DNA of 64,000 nucleotides from Pseudomonas sp. KNUC1026 (lineage in GTDB: Bacteria; Pseudomonadota; Gammaproteobacteria; Pseudomonadales; Pseudomonadaceae): NCBI RefSeq assembly GCF_021650705.1, contig NZ_CP087138.1, forward strand, positions 186,001 to 250,000. Direction: 5' to 3'. The translations under genes were made by a program, and so were the position numbers. Positions 46,475 through 56,461 of the stretch are shown in pieces (position 1 is the first letter of the stretch; each line of letters begins with the position of its first letter). The notes under the pieces were generated by a model that was given only the letters and a program-made list of their open reading frames with translations, did no database searches and was not told the origin of the DNA.

Positions 46475-49400
46475 ATGGCACTACAGCGGGAGCAGCGGAT
46501 TTTTACTGCTGAGGATTCACAATGGCATGCCCGCGAAGTCGTTCACCACGACCCCGCAATGCGTCGTGCCTTTTCGTTTGTTCCTCTAGATGGACTTGCT
46601 GCAGACGCTGGTGTCGCAGCACTTTCGACCCAACTCAAGACGCTGCCTGCAAGCATTCGGAATGCTCTGGCCAATGCTGAATCGAGTGCTGGTCATATCA
46701 GCGATGATCGGCTGCAAGGGCTTGCTGAGCTCATTCAAAATGCCGACGATCTCGGTGCAACATCTGCAGAGTTTGTAGTTGACGTGAACGGGTCGCGCCT
46801 CATGTTTCGGCACAACGGGGCCGGGCTTACTCTTCACGACGTGTGGGCACTCGCGATTCCCTGGCTAAGCCTCAAATTCGACGATCCGAACCAGTTGGGT
46901 CGATTTGGAATTGGCTTGAAAACGCTTCATGCGCTGTCAGAGATCCTTGAGGTCCATCAGGGCCATTTTCGCGTTCGTTACCAGGCAAACGATCTGTCGG
47001 TTGCCAAAAGCGATGTGACGTGGCCGGGCGAAGAGCCAACGGACGCCATGACCACGTTCGTGATCCCATTGGAGGCTGACGCATCAACCGCAGCGATCGT
47101 GGCCCAGTGGCTGAAGCATTGGAGTGATGCCGGATTGGTTTTCTTGTCCTCTCTCAATACTGTGACGTTGCGAGGGGCTACCGGTGATGTGCTAGCCAGA
47201 CTTCACATAGATCGCACCGCTCCTGAGACTGTAAAGGGCACGGGTGGTGAGATGACTCGGCGTATTGCCAAGGCCTCCGACTCTCGCGAGTGGGTCATCT
47301 ATTCACGATCAGTCCGGGTGCCCACGGGCCACGCTCGAGCACGCAAGGCCCAGACGCGTTACACACCAATCGCTATTGCGTTTTCTCTCGTCGGGTTAGA
47401 TGCCGGACATTTGCATGTTGGCCTTCCGGTACGTCCAATCGGCCTGCCATTTCGAATGATGGCCCAGTTTGATCCACTGACCAGCCGCCGAGACATCTCT
47501 GACGATCCATGGAATCACTCATTAGTCGAGCCGCTGAGCGCCCTGTGGCTTGACGCTGTGCTTGAACACTTTGAGCGCAATCCTGCTGCCGCATGGGCTG
47601 CGATTCCCCTGAACAGCGATTTGGATGACGACGGACAAACAATTGGACTACTGCGAGCCGAAATTGACCGTCATTTGATGGAAAATGCCAGAACGACATT
47701 TGCCAAGAAAATTACTCTACAGGACGGTCAGCAGCGCTATCACCTTCATGAACTATCGTACGAAGTCCCTGAACTTGAGCATGTCTTGACCCCTCACAAT
47801 GTCAAGACCGTCGCAGGCACCGCTGGAACAGTTATCGCGGCAGTAAGATCAGGCGACAACCGTTGGCGAGATGCCCTTGAAGAGCTCCGCGGCATTGGAG
47901 CGCAAGCGCCAACACTCGTCGAGGTGGTCGACGCCCTTCAACTACTCGACGACGTCCATTGCTCTCCTGCATTCGTCGCGGACCTTGTCGCTATCGCTGT
48001 AGAGAAAAACTCCACGAATGAACTGGAAAATCGTCCCTGCCTCGTTCTGAATGACTCCGCCCGAGTCACCCCCATAGATGTCATCGGACTTGGCGTGCTG
48101 CTGCCTGAAGAAGCCGCAAATTTGTGGGACATTCTTGACATCGGTCGACGACTTCATCCGGCATACAGGGAGCGGCCGGGATGGAAGAGCGTGCGGGAAT
48201 GGCTCCACAGAGGTGATCGGCTTCTGATCGAGGCCACCGATAAGGTGGCATTGGGTGTGCTCGCGAAAGCAGGCAACAACGGCGTTGAACTCAATACACC
48301 ATTAACCGACGATCAGGCTGACGGGTTACGAAAAGCGTTTGAGCAACTGTCAATTGGCGATCGCCAAACGTTGGGAGAAGGTATCGGTCGGGCGGTCCGA
48401 TTCGCTGCTATCACCTACGACGAGGCCGGAAAGAAAATACTCATGGCCGCGAGACCGAGTGAGGCCTACATCATCGAGCGTGAGACGAACGCATGGAAAG
48501 TGGCCGCGGGCAAAACTCCCGGCCTGGTCTGGCTTCACAGTCGATATGCGGAGAAGTTTCGCGCCGAGTCCGGCCGTGAAGGGATCGGGGCTCAGCGTCT
48601 GTTTCGCTATATGGGGGCAGAGACTGCTCCTCGGCTGACCAAGCATTCAGCGCACGTTCAACGTTTTGCATATATCGAGCCGGGAGTCCCTCGCCTCAGC
48701 ACTAGCTCACCGCAACGCCGAAATATCCAGATGAAGGATGCCGGGGCAACGTATACGCTGGCGGATCTAGTGTCACCCCACCTGGATGCAGTGCTTTCGA
48801 ACATTGCACATGAAAAGAAAACCACCGACAGGGTCCGCCGCGCAAGCGCAGTCTTGAACAGTCTTAATCGAGCCTGGGATCGTCTCGTTTCAGATACCAA
48901 AGTGCGCGCAGTCAGCGATTACCGCTCCTGGCAGGATAGGGGTCATGTCGATGCGTGGTGGGTGGCGAAGGCTGCTTCGATTCCTTGGCTCACTTCTGCC
49001 AGCGGGGCCGCTGCTGCCCCCGACCATCTCCGGATCCGGACGGCAGCTACCGAGGCGTTTTTCGGAAGTAACCCTGCCGGATACCTCAATGGCCAACTTG
49101 ATAATGTCGCGTATCAGGAAGTGCTTGCCACTCTGGGGGTTGCGGGTGATCCACGTCCTGATCAACTCCTCGATAAACTCTGCGCGATTCGGGACGAGTT
49201 TTTTAATGATGCGACCGCCGCTGCAGATCATGCAGCACCTCTATATCGCGCGCTTGCAACCCAGCTCTCCGGTCGAGGTACATCCCGTCGACCTGGCCAA
49301 TTGACCCTCAGCGCACTGCGTTCAGAATTCGGGAAGGGTGAGGGGCTGATTGCAACCAACGTCGGGTGGCGGCGGCCGTCAGTCGTCCGAAGTGGGCGCG

Positions 49401-50980
49401 TCGTATTTGGGCCAATGCAGCCGTTCGTTCCCGCCATCGATGGTACAGATCCGCTGTGGAAAGCGCTGGAGATCCGCCCACCGGATGTAACAGACGCAAA
49501 GGAGACGCTCCGTAAGTTAGCCAAGCGAAATACTCTTACCGAAGACCAACGCCTCGTGATGCTCGAAGCATTGCGCATTCTTGCTGGAGCACCGATCGAT
49601 CAACGAGGAAAACTAGCTAGAAGCCCTGTGTGGGTAGGCGATCGCTGGTTGTCGGTACGCCCCATCTTCGCGGTTGAAAATCCGCTTATCGCTGGCGGTT
49701 TGGCAGGCCAGATTCCGGTCTGGAACCCAGGCGGAGCGCTGGCGCAACTAGAAGCGCTGGTCGAACCATACGGGCTTACGCGCATCGACGCCTCCCAGGC
49801 GTGGGTCAAGGGAGCCGAGCATGCAGAGTACGACCCCGAACTCACCCACCTATTCTCTAATGCGGTTTCCAACCTGCGTAGAGACCTAGCGTTGAGCGAC
49901 TCCTACAGTGAAGCCAGCATACGAGTGTCATGGGACGCGCTATCGCGATTCAATGTCTGCGTTCTGCACGACCTAACCATTGAATTGGCCGATCTTCTAC
50001 CCGGTAAGGTCTTGTCCTTTACGCCGAAGGCTTGGATCGACACGAATGCAGCCACGTTTTATATCTCCAATCCGGACGATCTCGGCGATCCAGATTCCGG
50101 CGCGTACGCGATCGCTACAGTCTTTGCCAGCGATATGCGGAGGATGGCTCATGATTGGCTGGCTGCTTGGGCGGCCGCAAAAGCGGGGCGCCGAGCGGAG
50201 GTGATCAAAACAGCCGCGAGTCTGGAGGCTGAGCAAAAGCAAGCTCGGGCCGAGCGAGAGGCATCTGCTGGTGCCGGGCTTTTAAAGCTGTCAGAGGAGT
50301 GGGAGCGACGTCGTCAGAAGAAGTTGAGTACAAAGTTGGGAGGCAAGCAGACCGAGAGTGCGGAAGAAGAAACCGCGCGGAAGCAGTCTCCCAAGACCCT
50401 GGTAGATCTTTCGAAACTGAAACTGAAGAATTCCGCCGGGCAGATTCTTGAGGGATCCAACTCGAAAGGCTCTGTGCCCCCAGACAACCGGAGAAAGGAC
50501 AATCCTCTGCTGCAGGAAGTCGATAGAAACAGGCCTAAAGCGAAGCGAAAAGCAGGAACTGGGGCGTCCCCGCGTAACTATACGCAAGAAGAGCAGGAGA
50601 GCCTTGGCGCAGAGATCTGCCGCTGGGTTCTTGGGCTCGACGAAAGCGAGATCGTCGACATTCGCAATCAACATAACGTCGGAGCAGATGCTATCGACAT
50701 GTTCAACAACCTCTATGAGTACAAGGTGTATGCGGGCGCCATCCCTGACGTGATTCGACTTGAGCCCAGCCAGATAGAAAGGGCTCGGACTACTCCCAAT
50801 TTCTTTCTCGTCGTGATTGGAAATCTTCAAGCAGGGGTGGGCGATCCCGAGGTGCGAATAATCACAAATCCTTTGGACAAGCTCGCATTGCGGCCAACTG
50901 CATCTGTTCAGTTCGCCGGCGTGCTCGCTGCTAAAGCGCTGACTTATCGATTCACATTAGAAAATAGCGGCGAGGAGTAG
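46475..50980 (+). CDS. GHKL ATPase/DUF3883 giant protein, block B gene 5
   Basis: A 1501-aa protein. The sacsin-type GHKL ATPase is N-terminal: ELIQNADDLGATSAEF (N89 and D91 for Mg and adenine), RHNGAGLTL (113-118), GRFGIGLKTLHALSEI (142-). A long middle of unknown fold follows. A Lys/Glu-rich coil (about 1250-1390) leads to a DUF3883-like C-terminus (SLGAEICRWVLGLDESEIVD, NNLYEYKVY with E1415-x-K1417). DUF3883 proteins recur in phage-defence loci. ATG 46475 follows AGGTGA. It is 147 bp after the helicase gene, so operon membership is likely, not certain. Confidence 0.8.
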   Translation: MALQREQRIFTAEDSQWHAREVVHHDPAMRRAFSFVPLDGLAADAGVAALSTQLKTLPASIRNALANAESSAGHISDDRLQGLAELIQNADDLGATSAEFVVDVNGSRLMFRHNGAGLTLHDVWALAIPWLSLKFDDPNQLGRFGIGLKTLHALSEILEVHQGHFRVRYQANDLSVAKSDVTWPGEEPTDAMTTFVIPLEADASTAAIVAQWLKHWSDAGLVFLSSLNTVTLRGATGDVLARLHIDRTAPETVKGTGGEMTRRIAKASDSREWVIYSRSVRVPTGHARARKAQTRYTPIAIAFSLVGLDAGHLHVGLPVRPIGLPFRMMAQFDPLTSRRDISDDPWNHSLVEPLSALWLDAVLEHFERNPAAAWAAIPLNSDLDDDGQTIGLLRAEIDRHLMENARTTFAKKITLQDGQQRYHLHELSYEVPELEHVLTPHNVKTVAGTAGTVIAAVRSGDNRWRDALEELRGIGAQAPTLVEVVDALQLLDDVHCSPAFVADLVAIAVEKNSTNELENRPCLVLNDSARVTPIDVIGLGVLLPEEAANLWDILDIGRRLHPAYRERPGWKSVREWLHRGDRLLIEATDKVALGVLAKAGNNGVELNTPLTDDQADGLRKAFEQLSIGDRQTLGEGIGRAVRFAAITYDEAGKKILMAARPSEAYIIERETNAWKVAAGKTPGLVWLHSRYAEKFRAESGREGIGAQRLFRYMGAETAPRLTKHSAHVQRFAYIEPGVPRLSTSSPQRRNIQMKDAGATYTLADLVSPHLDAVLSNIAHEKKTTDRVRRASAVLNSLNRAWDRLVSDTKVRAVSDYRSWQDRGHVDAWWVAKAASIPWLTSASGAAAAPDHLRIRTAATEAFFGSNPAGYLNGQLDNVAYQEVLATLGVAGDPRPDQLLDKLCAIRDEFFNDATAAADHAAPLYRALATQLSGRGTSRRPGQLTLSALRSEFGKGEGLIATNVGWRRPSVVRSGRVVFGPMQPFVPAIDGTDPLWKALEIRPPDVTDAKETLRKLAKRNTLTEDQRLVMLEALRILAGAPIDQRGKLARSPVWVGDRWLSVRPIFAVENPLIAGGLAGQIPVWNPGGALAQLEALVEPYGLTRIDASQAWVKGAEHAEYDPELTHLFSNAVSNLRRDLALSDSYSEASIRVSWDALSRFNVCVLHDLTIELADLLPGKVLSFTPKAWIDTNAATFYISNPDDLGDPDSGAYAIATVFASDMRRMAHDWLAAWAAAKAGRRAEVIKTAASLEAEQKQARAEREASAGAGLLKLSEEWERRRQKKLSTKLGGKQTESAEEETARKQSPKTLVDLSKLKLKNSAGQILEGSNSKGSVPPDNRRKDNPLLQEVDRNRPKAKRKAGTGASPRNYTQEEQESLGAEICRWVLGLDESEIVDIRNQHNVGADAIDMFNNLYEYKVYAGAIPDVIRLEPSQIERARTTPNFFLVVIGNLQAGVGDPEVRIITNPLDKLALRPTASVQFAGVLAAKALTYRFTLENSGEE

Positions 50981-51091
50981 GGTAGGGTCATCGATAACTA
51001 TCTGACACCGGCAGTAAGGTTTAGCTTGTGCGTTGCATCGATCGGCTGATTCACAGCCGAAACCAATCGCCCTAGATTGACCGGCTTCTGG

Positions 51092-51127
51092 CCTCAAAGT
51101 AGCCTGTTGCGACCGGCTACTTTGAGG
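51092..51127. terminator. 13-bp perfect inverted repeat between convergent genes
   Basis: CCTCAAAGTAGCC and GGCTACTTTGAGG with a 10-base loop, between the giant gene (plus) and the integrase gene (minus). It lacks a long T-run, so it may be a shared weak terminator or a protein site. Confidence 0.5.
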
Positions 51128-51138
51128 CAGTTTGATGG

Positions 51139-52395
51139 TCAGCGTATCGAAACGACTTTTCTGTCCCGATTCTCCTGGATAGCTGACACCGACAGATTGC
51201 CCGTCGCTGATTCCTGGATGTGCTCACTCCACCAGGTCATCATCGGGCGTCTCCGCTCGATGTAGTCCGCACGGTTGTAGGCGCTGCGAACCTCGTCTTT
51301 ATCGACGTGGGCAAGTGCTACTTCGATCAACTCAGGATCCCAGCCATGCTCATTCAGGATGGTGCTGGCCATCGAACGCATACCGTGGCTGACCAGACGC
51401 CCCTCGAAGCCCATTCGTTTCAAGGCCATGTTTGCGGTCTGGCTGTTGCAGTGGGTGCGAGGGTTCCGGTCCGCAGGGAAAACATACTCACGGTGGCCAC
51501 TGTAGGGCTTGATTGCTTCTAACAGTACGAGAGCCTGCTCGGTGAGCGGGACGATGTGTGTGCGGCGCTTCTTCATGCGCTCCGCAGGGATCGTCCAGAT
51601 CTTTTTCTCGATGTCGATATCTGCCCAGCGGGTGGTAGCTGCCTCGGCTGGCCGGGTCATGGTGTGAAGTTGCCATTCGATCAGGCAGCGAGTCGTCCTT
51701 TTGATACTGGCATTGGAGATTGCCACCATGAGCTCTTTCAGCTCATCAGGGGGAAGTGCCGCCATATTTTTTTTCTTCGGCTTTTTGAAGACAGAGCGGA
51801 TCCCGCTGAGTGGGTTTGTGTGAATCAGTCCCGAGTTGACCCCGTAAGTCATGATTTCGTTGAGTCGTTGCGTCAGCCGTTTAACGGTCTCAAGGCTGCC
51901 CTTGGTTTCGAGCGGCCGGAGCAGGTTGATGACCTGCGGTGCATTGATGGCGGATATAGGGGTAGTGCCTAGGTCCGGGAAGATGTGAAGTGTGAGGGAG
52001 CGCCAGATGTCGTCGGCGTAGGCCTGGGTAACCGAGTCCTTTTTCAGCTCATACCAAGCCGTCGCGATGTTCTGAAAGGTATGTTCGGTCGCCGCTTTTT
52101 TTGCCTGCCGATCAGCGTTGCGCTGTTCCTTCGGATCGATCCCTTGAGCGACAAGCTCCCTGGCCTCAACAGTTCGCTTACGTGCCTGAGCCAGGCTCAC
52201 CTCTGGGAATGTGCCTAGACCCATATTGATCCGTTTCTTCGTTACGGGATGGATGTAGTTGAAATTCCACAGCTTAGAGCCATTGATTCTTACTCGCATT
52301 TGAAGGCCGTTGCCATCGGTTAGTGTGTAGTCCTTTTCCTTTGGCTTGGCGGCTTTGACTTTGAGGTCAGAGAGGCGCGTGGCTTGGGCACCCAT
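51139..52395 (-). CDS. P4-type tyrosine integrase
   Basis: A 418-aa site-specific recombinase. N-terminal DUF4102-type arm-binding domain (LSDLKVKAAKPKEKDYTLTD), core-binding part, and catalytic residues in TMTRPAEAATTRW (first Arg), VSHGMRSMAST (His-x-x-Arg) and ALAHVDKDEVRSAYNRADY (His and Tyr). ATG 52395 is preferred; longer in-frame starts run through the arm repeats. It lies next to its target, the ssrA 3' end, transcribed towards the island. Confidence 0.93.
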   Translation of the reverse strand: MGAQATRLSDLKVKAAKPKEKDYTLTDGNGLQMRVRINGSKLWNFNYIHPVTKKRINMGLGTFPEVSLAQARKRTVEARELVAQGIDPKEQRNADRQAKKAATEHTFQNIATAWYELKKDSVTQAYADDIWRSLTLHIFPDLGTTPISAINAPQVINLLRPLETKGSLETVKRLTQRLNEIMTYGVNSGLIHTNPLSGIRSVFKKPKKKNMAALPPDELKELMVAISNASIKRTTRCLIEWQLHTMTRPAEAATTRWADIDIEKKIWTIPAERMKKRRTHIVPLTEQALVLLEAIKPYSGHREYVFPADRNPRTHCNSQTANMALKRMGFEGRLVSHGMRSMASTILNEHGWDPELIEVALAHVDKDEVRSAYNRADYIERRRPMMTWWSEHIQESATGNLSVSAIQENRDRKVVSIR

Positions 52396-52397
52396 GA

Positions 52398-52466
52398 TGT
52401 ATTCCAGAGCTGGTTGTGTATTCCAAAAAATACCAGCTGAGTGCTTGGAATACCACGTGGAATACA
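52398..52466. repeat. Int arm-type sites, right end
   Basis: TGTATTCCA at 52398 and 52417, and inverted TGGAATACC at 52446 and TGGAATACA at 52458. They match the pair at 19962-19982. They also overlap the integrase promoter region, so Int may regulate itself here. Confidence 0.7.
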
Positions 52467-52541
52467 CCAAAACGTAGATGCTGCTGGACGCTATTGGATC
52501 GCCATGGCGCTAAAAGCCCCGTATTTCCTGGCTCTCAGGCA

Positions 52542-52570
52542 CAAAAAAAGACGTCCGTGGACGTCTTTAG
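52542..52570 (-). terminator. ssrA terminator
   Basis: AAAGACGTCC-AC-GGACGTCTTT on the minus strand followed by TTTTT, directly after the tmRNA 3' end. Confidence 0.85.
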
Positions 52571-52579
52571 ATGATGAAG

Positions 52580-52970
52580 TGGTGGAGCCGGGGGATTTGA
52601 ACCCCCGTCCGCCAGTACTCCGCTGTCGGTACTACATGCTTAGCCCGTTCTACTGAGTTAACCCGCGGCCGCCCGAGGGGCAGGGTGCTTTGGGCGAGTC
52701 GTGTAAGTTTTAGCTGTTTCGTCCACGACGTACTACGCAGCGATCCTGTTCTGTATGACAGTCAGTTCAGGTTTACAGGCATCCCCTAGTGACTGCTGGC
52801 ACCGAAGTAGCCAGGAGGACGTGTCAGCTGCAATTAAGCAGCGAGACGTGTGCCCTCGAAGGTTTCGTCATTGGCAACTATAGAAGTTGCAACAGTGGAT
52901 TTACGAGTTCTGTTACCAACTCGGCATGCACCTAGAGTTTCGTTACCGGCGTCGAATCCTGATCGGCCCC
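52580..52970 (-). ncRNA. ssrA: tmRNA (transfer-messenger RNA)
   Basis: About 391 nt. The 5' end reads GGGGCCGATCAGGATTCGAC and the 3' end GTTCAAATCCCCCGGCTCCA plus CCA-type end, the tRNA-like domain. The tag frame reads GCC AAT GAC GAA ACC TTC GAG and ends CTC GCT GCT TAA, giving ANDETFEGTRLAA. With SmpB (62.7 kb) it rescues stalled ribosomes and marks the products for proteolysis. Its 3' end is the island's attachment site and is kept intact after integration. Confidence 0.95.
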
Positions 52971-53061
52971 GACCCGCCTGCATCGGCGGATAGCGTGGAG
53001 TCTACGGCAAATCGCCGAGCGCGTCGACCCTGCAATGGAAAGCGCGCCCGGGCAGGCGGGA

Positions 53062-53349
53062 TCAGTTACCCGCGCCGCTGCCTTTCTTGGTGGTCTTGTC
53101 CAGCTGGGTCAGCACCTTCTGGCTTTCGGCGATGCAATCTTTGGTGTTGCCGGCAGCCTGGTCAGCCTTGGCTTTGTCGACACTGGCTTTCAGGGTTTTG
53201 GCCAGGCTCGGATTGGACGGGGCGACGGTTGCCAGTTCGTTGTCGATCTTCTGCAGGTTGGCCTGGCAGAGGTCTTCCGCGGCGAATGCCGGGGCGGCGC
53301 CGAGCAGGGCGGTGGAGAGGAACAGGCCAGCGAGTGCAGTGCGCTTCAT
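53062..53349 (-). CDS. Small periplasmic protein
   Basis: A 95-aa protein with a clear signal peptide (MKRTALAGLFLSTALLGAAP, cleavage near AFA-AED) and a mature helical domain with two cysteines (EDLCQANLQ, TKDCIAESQ). No known function. The ATG at 53349 follows AAGGAG. It lies in the same place as the hypothetical gene next to ssrA in related pseudomonads, as far as I recall. Confidence 0.8.
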   Translation of the reverse strand: MKRTALAGLFLSTALLGAAPAFAAEDLCQANLQKIDNELATVAPSNPSLAKTLKASVDKAKADQAAGNTKDCIAESQKVLTQLDKTTKKGSGAGN

Positions 53350-53526
53350 GGGCAAATCTCCTTGAATGATGAGGCTCGGGACTGGCCGAGCGTCGGGCCC
53401 CGGCGGCGCCGGTGCGTAAAAAGTGGACTTCCGACGCGCGCGAGGGGTTCTATTTTTCTTTGGGTGATGTCGTTTTTTGCATAAAAGGTCGGTGCTGGGG
53501 GGATTTACGAGGTACTGGGCAATTAT

Positions 53527-53626
53527 GTGGGAGGCCGGCTGCGCCGGGCGACGAGCTGATCTGCGCGCTGGGGGGAGCCTGCGGTGCGATCGGAATCGCG
53601 CGTCGCGCGGCAAGCCGCCCTCCCAC
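53527..53626. repeat. REP element pair (inverted)
   Basis: GTGGGAGGCCGGCTGCGCCG and, inverted, CGTCGCGCGGCAAGCCGCCC, with about 45 bp between. Intergenic, upstream of the small periplasmic gene and downstream of dld2. Confidence 0.75.
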
Positions 53627-53649
53627 TGGCGCCCGATATGCCACCGGAG

Positions 53650-56461
53650 TCAGGTGGCCCTGGGGCGGGTTACGCGGTCTACCAGGTACACCAGGCCGTG
53701 GTAGTCGATCCCGCTGTGATGGCTCAGGCCGATCTCGCAGGTGCGGCTGGTGGAGATGCCCTCGCTGCAATACTGCACCGCATCCTTGAGCGACCGTAGC
53801 GCGTGCTGGTTCAGCTCCGGCGTAGTGAAGCCTTTATCGCCGGCAAAGCCGCAGCAGTGAATGCCTTCGGGAATGATGACCTGCTGGCTGCACAGCCGGG
53901 CCAGATCGATCAGCGCCTGGCTTTCGCCCAGGTGTTGGGTGCTGCAGGTCACGTGCACGGCGATCGGTTCGGCTTGCGGGGTGAAGTCCAGCTTGTCGAG
54001 CAGGTGGGTGCGGATGAAGCGTACCGGGTCGTAGAGGTCCAGTTGCGTGCCGGCCAGGCCTTGGGCCAGGCGCAGGGTGCAGGGGCTGGTGTCGCAATAG
54101 ATCGGGTCGAGGCCGCCGCGGCTGGCGCGCAGCAGGGCGTCGAGCAGTTGCTGGCGCTTGGCGTCGGCTTGTTCAGGGTAGCCCTTTGAGGCGAAAGGCT
54201 GGCCGCAGCACAGCTGCTCGCCCTGTTCGGGGTAGACGACCTGATAGCCAGCCTTCTCCAGCAACTGCCGGGTTTTGCTCGGCAGGTCGGTTTGCTCGCG
54301 GTCGCTGGCGCTTGGGCCCATCACCTTGGTGACGCAGGCGCTCAGATACACCACGCGCGGGCGCGAATCGCTGGCGGGCGGGATGAAGTGAATCGGCGCT
54401 GCGGCCTGAGGCAGAGCGGGTGTCCATTGCGGCAGGCGGTTGCCGCTGGTTTTGCTGAGCGCGGCCGACCAGCGCGCCAGGCGCGGGGCGCCGAGCAGTT
54501 TGCGTGCGCCATTGGCAGTGCGCAGCGTGAAGCGGGCGCCCTTGAGGGTGGCGGCGAAATGCTCGGCCAGCCAGTGGGCGGCCTTGCCGTGGTGAGCGGT
54601 GCGGGCACGTAGCTTCTTCACCAGGTCGCCGGTGTTGATGCCCACCGGGCAGCGTTGGGCGCAGAGGCCAGTGGCGGCGCAGGTGTCCAGGCCTTGGTAT
54701 TGAAAGCTTTGCTCCAGGGAAGCGGTGTTCTCGCCGGCACGTCGGCGTGCCTGAATATCACGCCACATCACGATGCGTTGGCGCGGGCTGAGGGTCAGCC
54801 CCTTCGACGGGCATACCGGCTCGCAGAACCCGCACTCGATGCACTTGTCCACCAGCTCATCGGCGGCGGGCAGCGGCTTGAGGTGCTTGAGGTGGATGTG
54901 CGGGTCTTCGCTCAGCACCACGTCAGGGTTCGAGAATGCCAGCGGGGTCGAGCAGGCGCTTGAGCTGCCACATCAACTGGTAGGCATCCTCACCCCATTC
55001 CAGCTCAACGAACGGCGCCATGTTGCGGCCGGTGCCGTGTTCGGCCTTGAGCGAGCCGCCGAACTCCACGGCCACCAGTTGCGCCACATCGTCCATGAAG
55101 CCCTGGTAGCGGGCGATCTCTTCGGGGTTGTTGAAGCCCTGGGTGAAGACGAAGTGCAGGTTGCCTTCAAGGGCGTGGCCGAACAGGATCGCCTCGTCGT
55201 AGCGGTGCTTCTCGAACAGGGCGATCAGGCGGTTGACGCCCTCGGCCAGCCGCTCGATGGGGAAGGTCACGTCTTCGATGATGACCGTGGTGCCGGTTTC
55301 GCGCACCGCGCCCACGGCAGGAAAGGTGTCCTTGCGGATGGCCCAGAGCCGTGCGTTTTCGCGGGCGTCGCGGGTGAACGGCACCTGTTGCTCGACGGCG
55401 AAGCCGGAGAGCGACGCCATGACCTGCTGGATATCCCGCTCCAGCCCTTCATCCGTGGCGGCGCGGGCTTCGATCAACAGCGCACAGGCGCCGGCCGAGA
55501 GCTGCTGCACGAAGGCCGGCATGCCCGGCTTGGCCTGCACCGAGCGCAAGCTGCGGCGGTCGAGCAATTCCACGGCGCTCACCGGTTGTTGCTTGAGCAC
55601 GGTGACGGCGAGGCAGCAACTGACCACGTCGGGGAAGACGATCAGCGCCGAGGCCTTGTGCGGGTGGTCGGGCACGGTGTGGTAGGTGACCGCGCTGATG
55701 AAGCCCAGGGTGCCCTCGGAGCCGACCATCAGGTGGCTGAGAATATCGATCGGGTCTTCGAAGTCGACCAGCGCGTTGAGCGAGAGGCCGGTGGTGTTCT
55801 TCAACCGGTACTTGTGGCGGATCTTGTTTGCCAGCGGCGCGTTGGCGCGGGTTTGCCGACCCAGTTCGGCCAGTTGCTCAAGCAGCGCGCGATGGCTGCT
55901 GCGCAGGGCCTGGCGGCTGTCGCGGCTTTCGGTGTCGAGCAGGGTGCCGTCGGCCAGCACCAGGCGCATGCCGGCCAAGGTGTGATAGGTATTTTGAGCG
56001 GTGCCGCAGCACATACCGCTGGCGTTGTTGGCGACGATGCCGCCGATCTTGCAGGCGTTGATCGAGGCAGGGTCCGGGCCGATCTTGCGCCCGTACGGCG
56101 CGAGCCAGGCATTGGCCTGAGCGCCAATGACGCCGGGCTGCAGGCGCACCTGGGCGCCGTTGTCGCGAATCTCCCGCTGGTTCCAGTGGTCACCCAGCAC
56201 CAGCAGCACCGAGTCGCTCAAGGCCTGGCCGGAGAGGCTGGTGCCGGCGGCGCGGAAGGTCACCGGCACGCGCATGCGCTGGGCCAGCTTGAGCAGGGCG
56301 ATCACTTCCTCTTCGCTTTCCACACGGATCACCAGCTTGGGGATCAGCCGGTAGAAGCTGGCATCGGTGCCGAAGGCCAGGGTCGAGGTGGCGTCGCTGA
56401 AGCGGCGTTCGGCCGGGATCAGCCGAGCCGCCTCGGCCATGAACGCGGCGGGCAGGCTCAT
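53650..56461 (-). CDS. dld2: FAD/Fe-S D-lactate dehydrogenase (Dld-II type), frameshifted
   Basis: Membrane-associated D-lactate to pyruvate oxidation. Residues 1-510: FAD-binding part (VTFRAAGTSLSGQALSDSVL, GGIVANNASGMCCGTAQNTY) and FAD-oxidase C-terminal domain (AEHGTGRNMAPFVE). Residues 515-936: Fe-S part with CIECGFCEPVCPS, CAATGLCAQRCPVG, and two CCG motifs (CCGQPFASKG, HCCGFAGDKG). The halves are out of frame at 54926-54931: removing one base gives ILEPDVVLSEDP and a 936-aa protein. Last gene of the lldP-lut operon. Confidence 0.88.

Larger units (their letters stand above)
19887..52603. mobile_element. Genomic island (~32.7 kb) integrated at the 3' end of ssrA
   Basis: P4-type integrase beside the ssrA 3' end, TGGAATACC arm-type repeats at both ends, a degenerate copy of the ssrA 3' end at the far side, an AlpA-type regulator and a YfjJ-like protein as in CP4-57-type islands. 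Codon and GC use is lower than in flanking genes, strongest at 20-22 kb and 42-46 kb. The cargo is restriction/defence-like. Confidence 0.75.

Noticed and set aside
52573..52640. A tRNA gene at the integration site
   Set aside because: The T-arm and acceptor end belong to the tRNA-like domain of tmRNA, whose 5' part lies at 52970.
53650..56461. Separate GlcD-like and GlcF-like genes
   Set aside because: The two frames abut at a one-base shift and together give the 936-aa single-chain Dld-II architecture.
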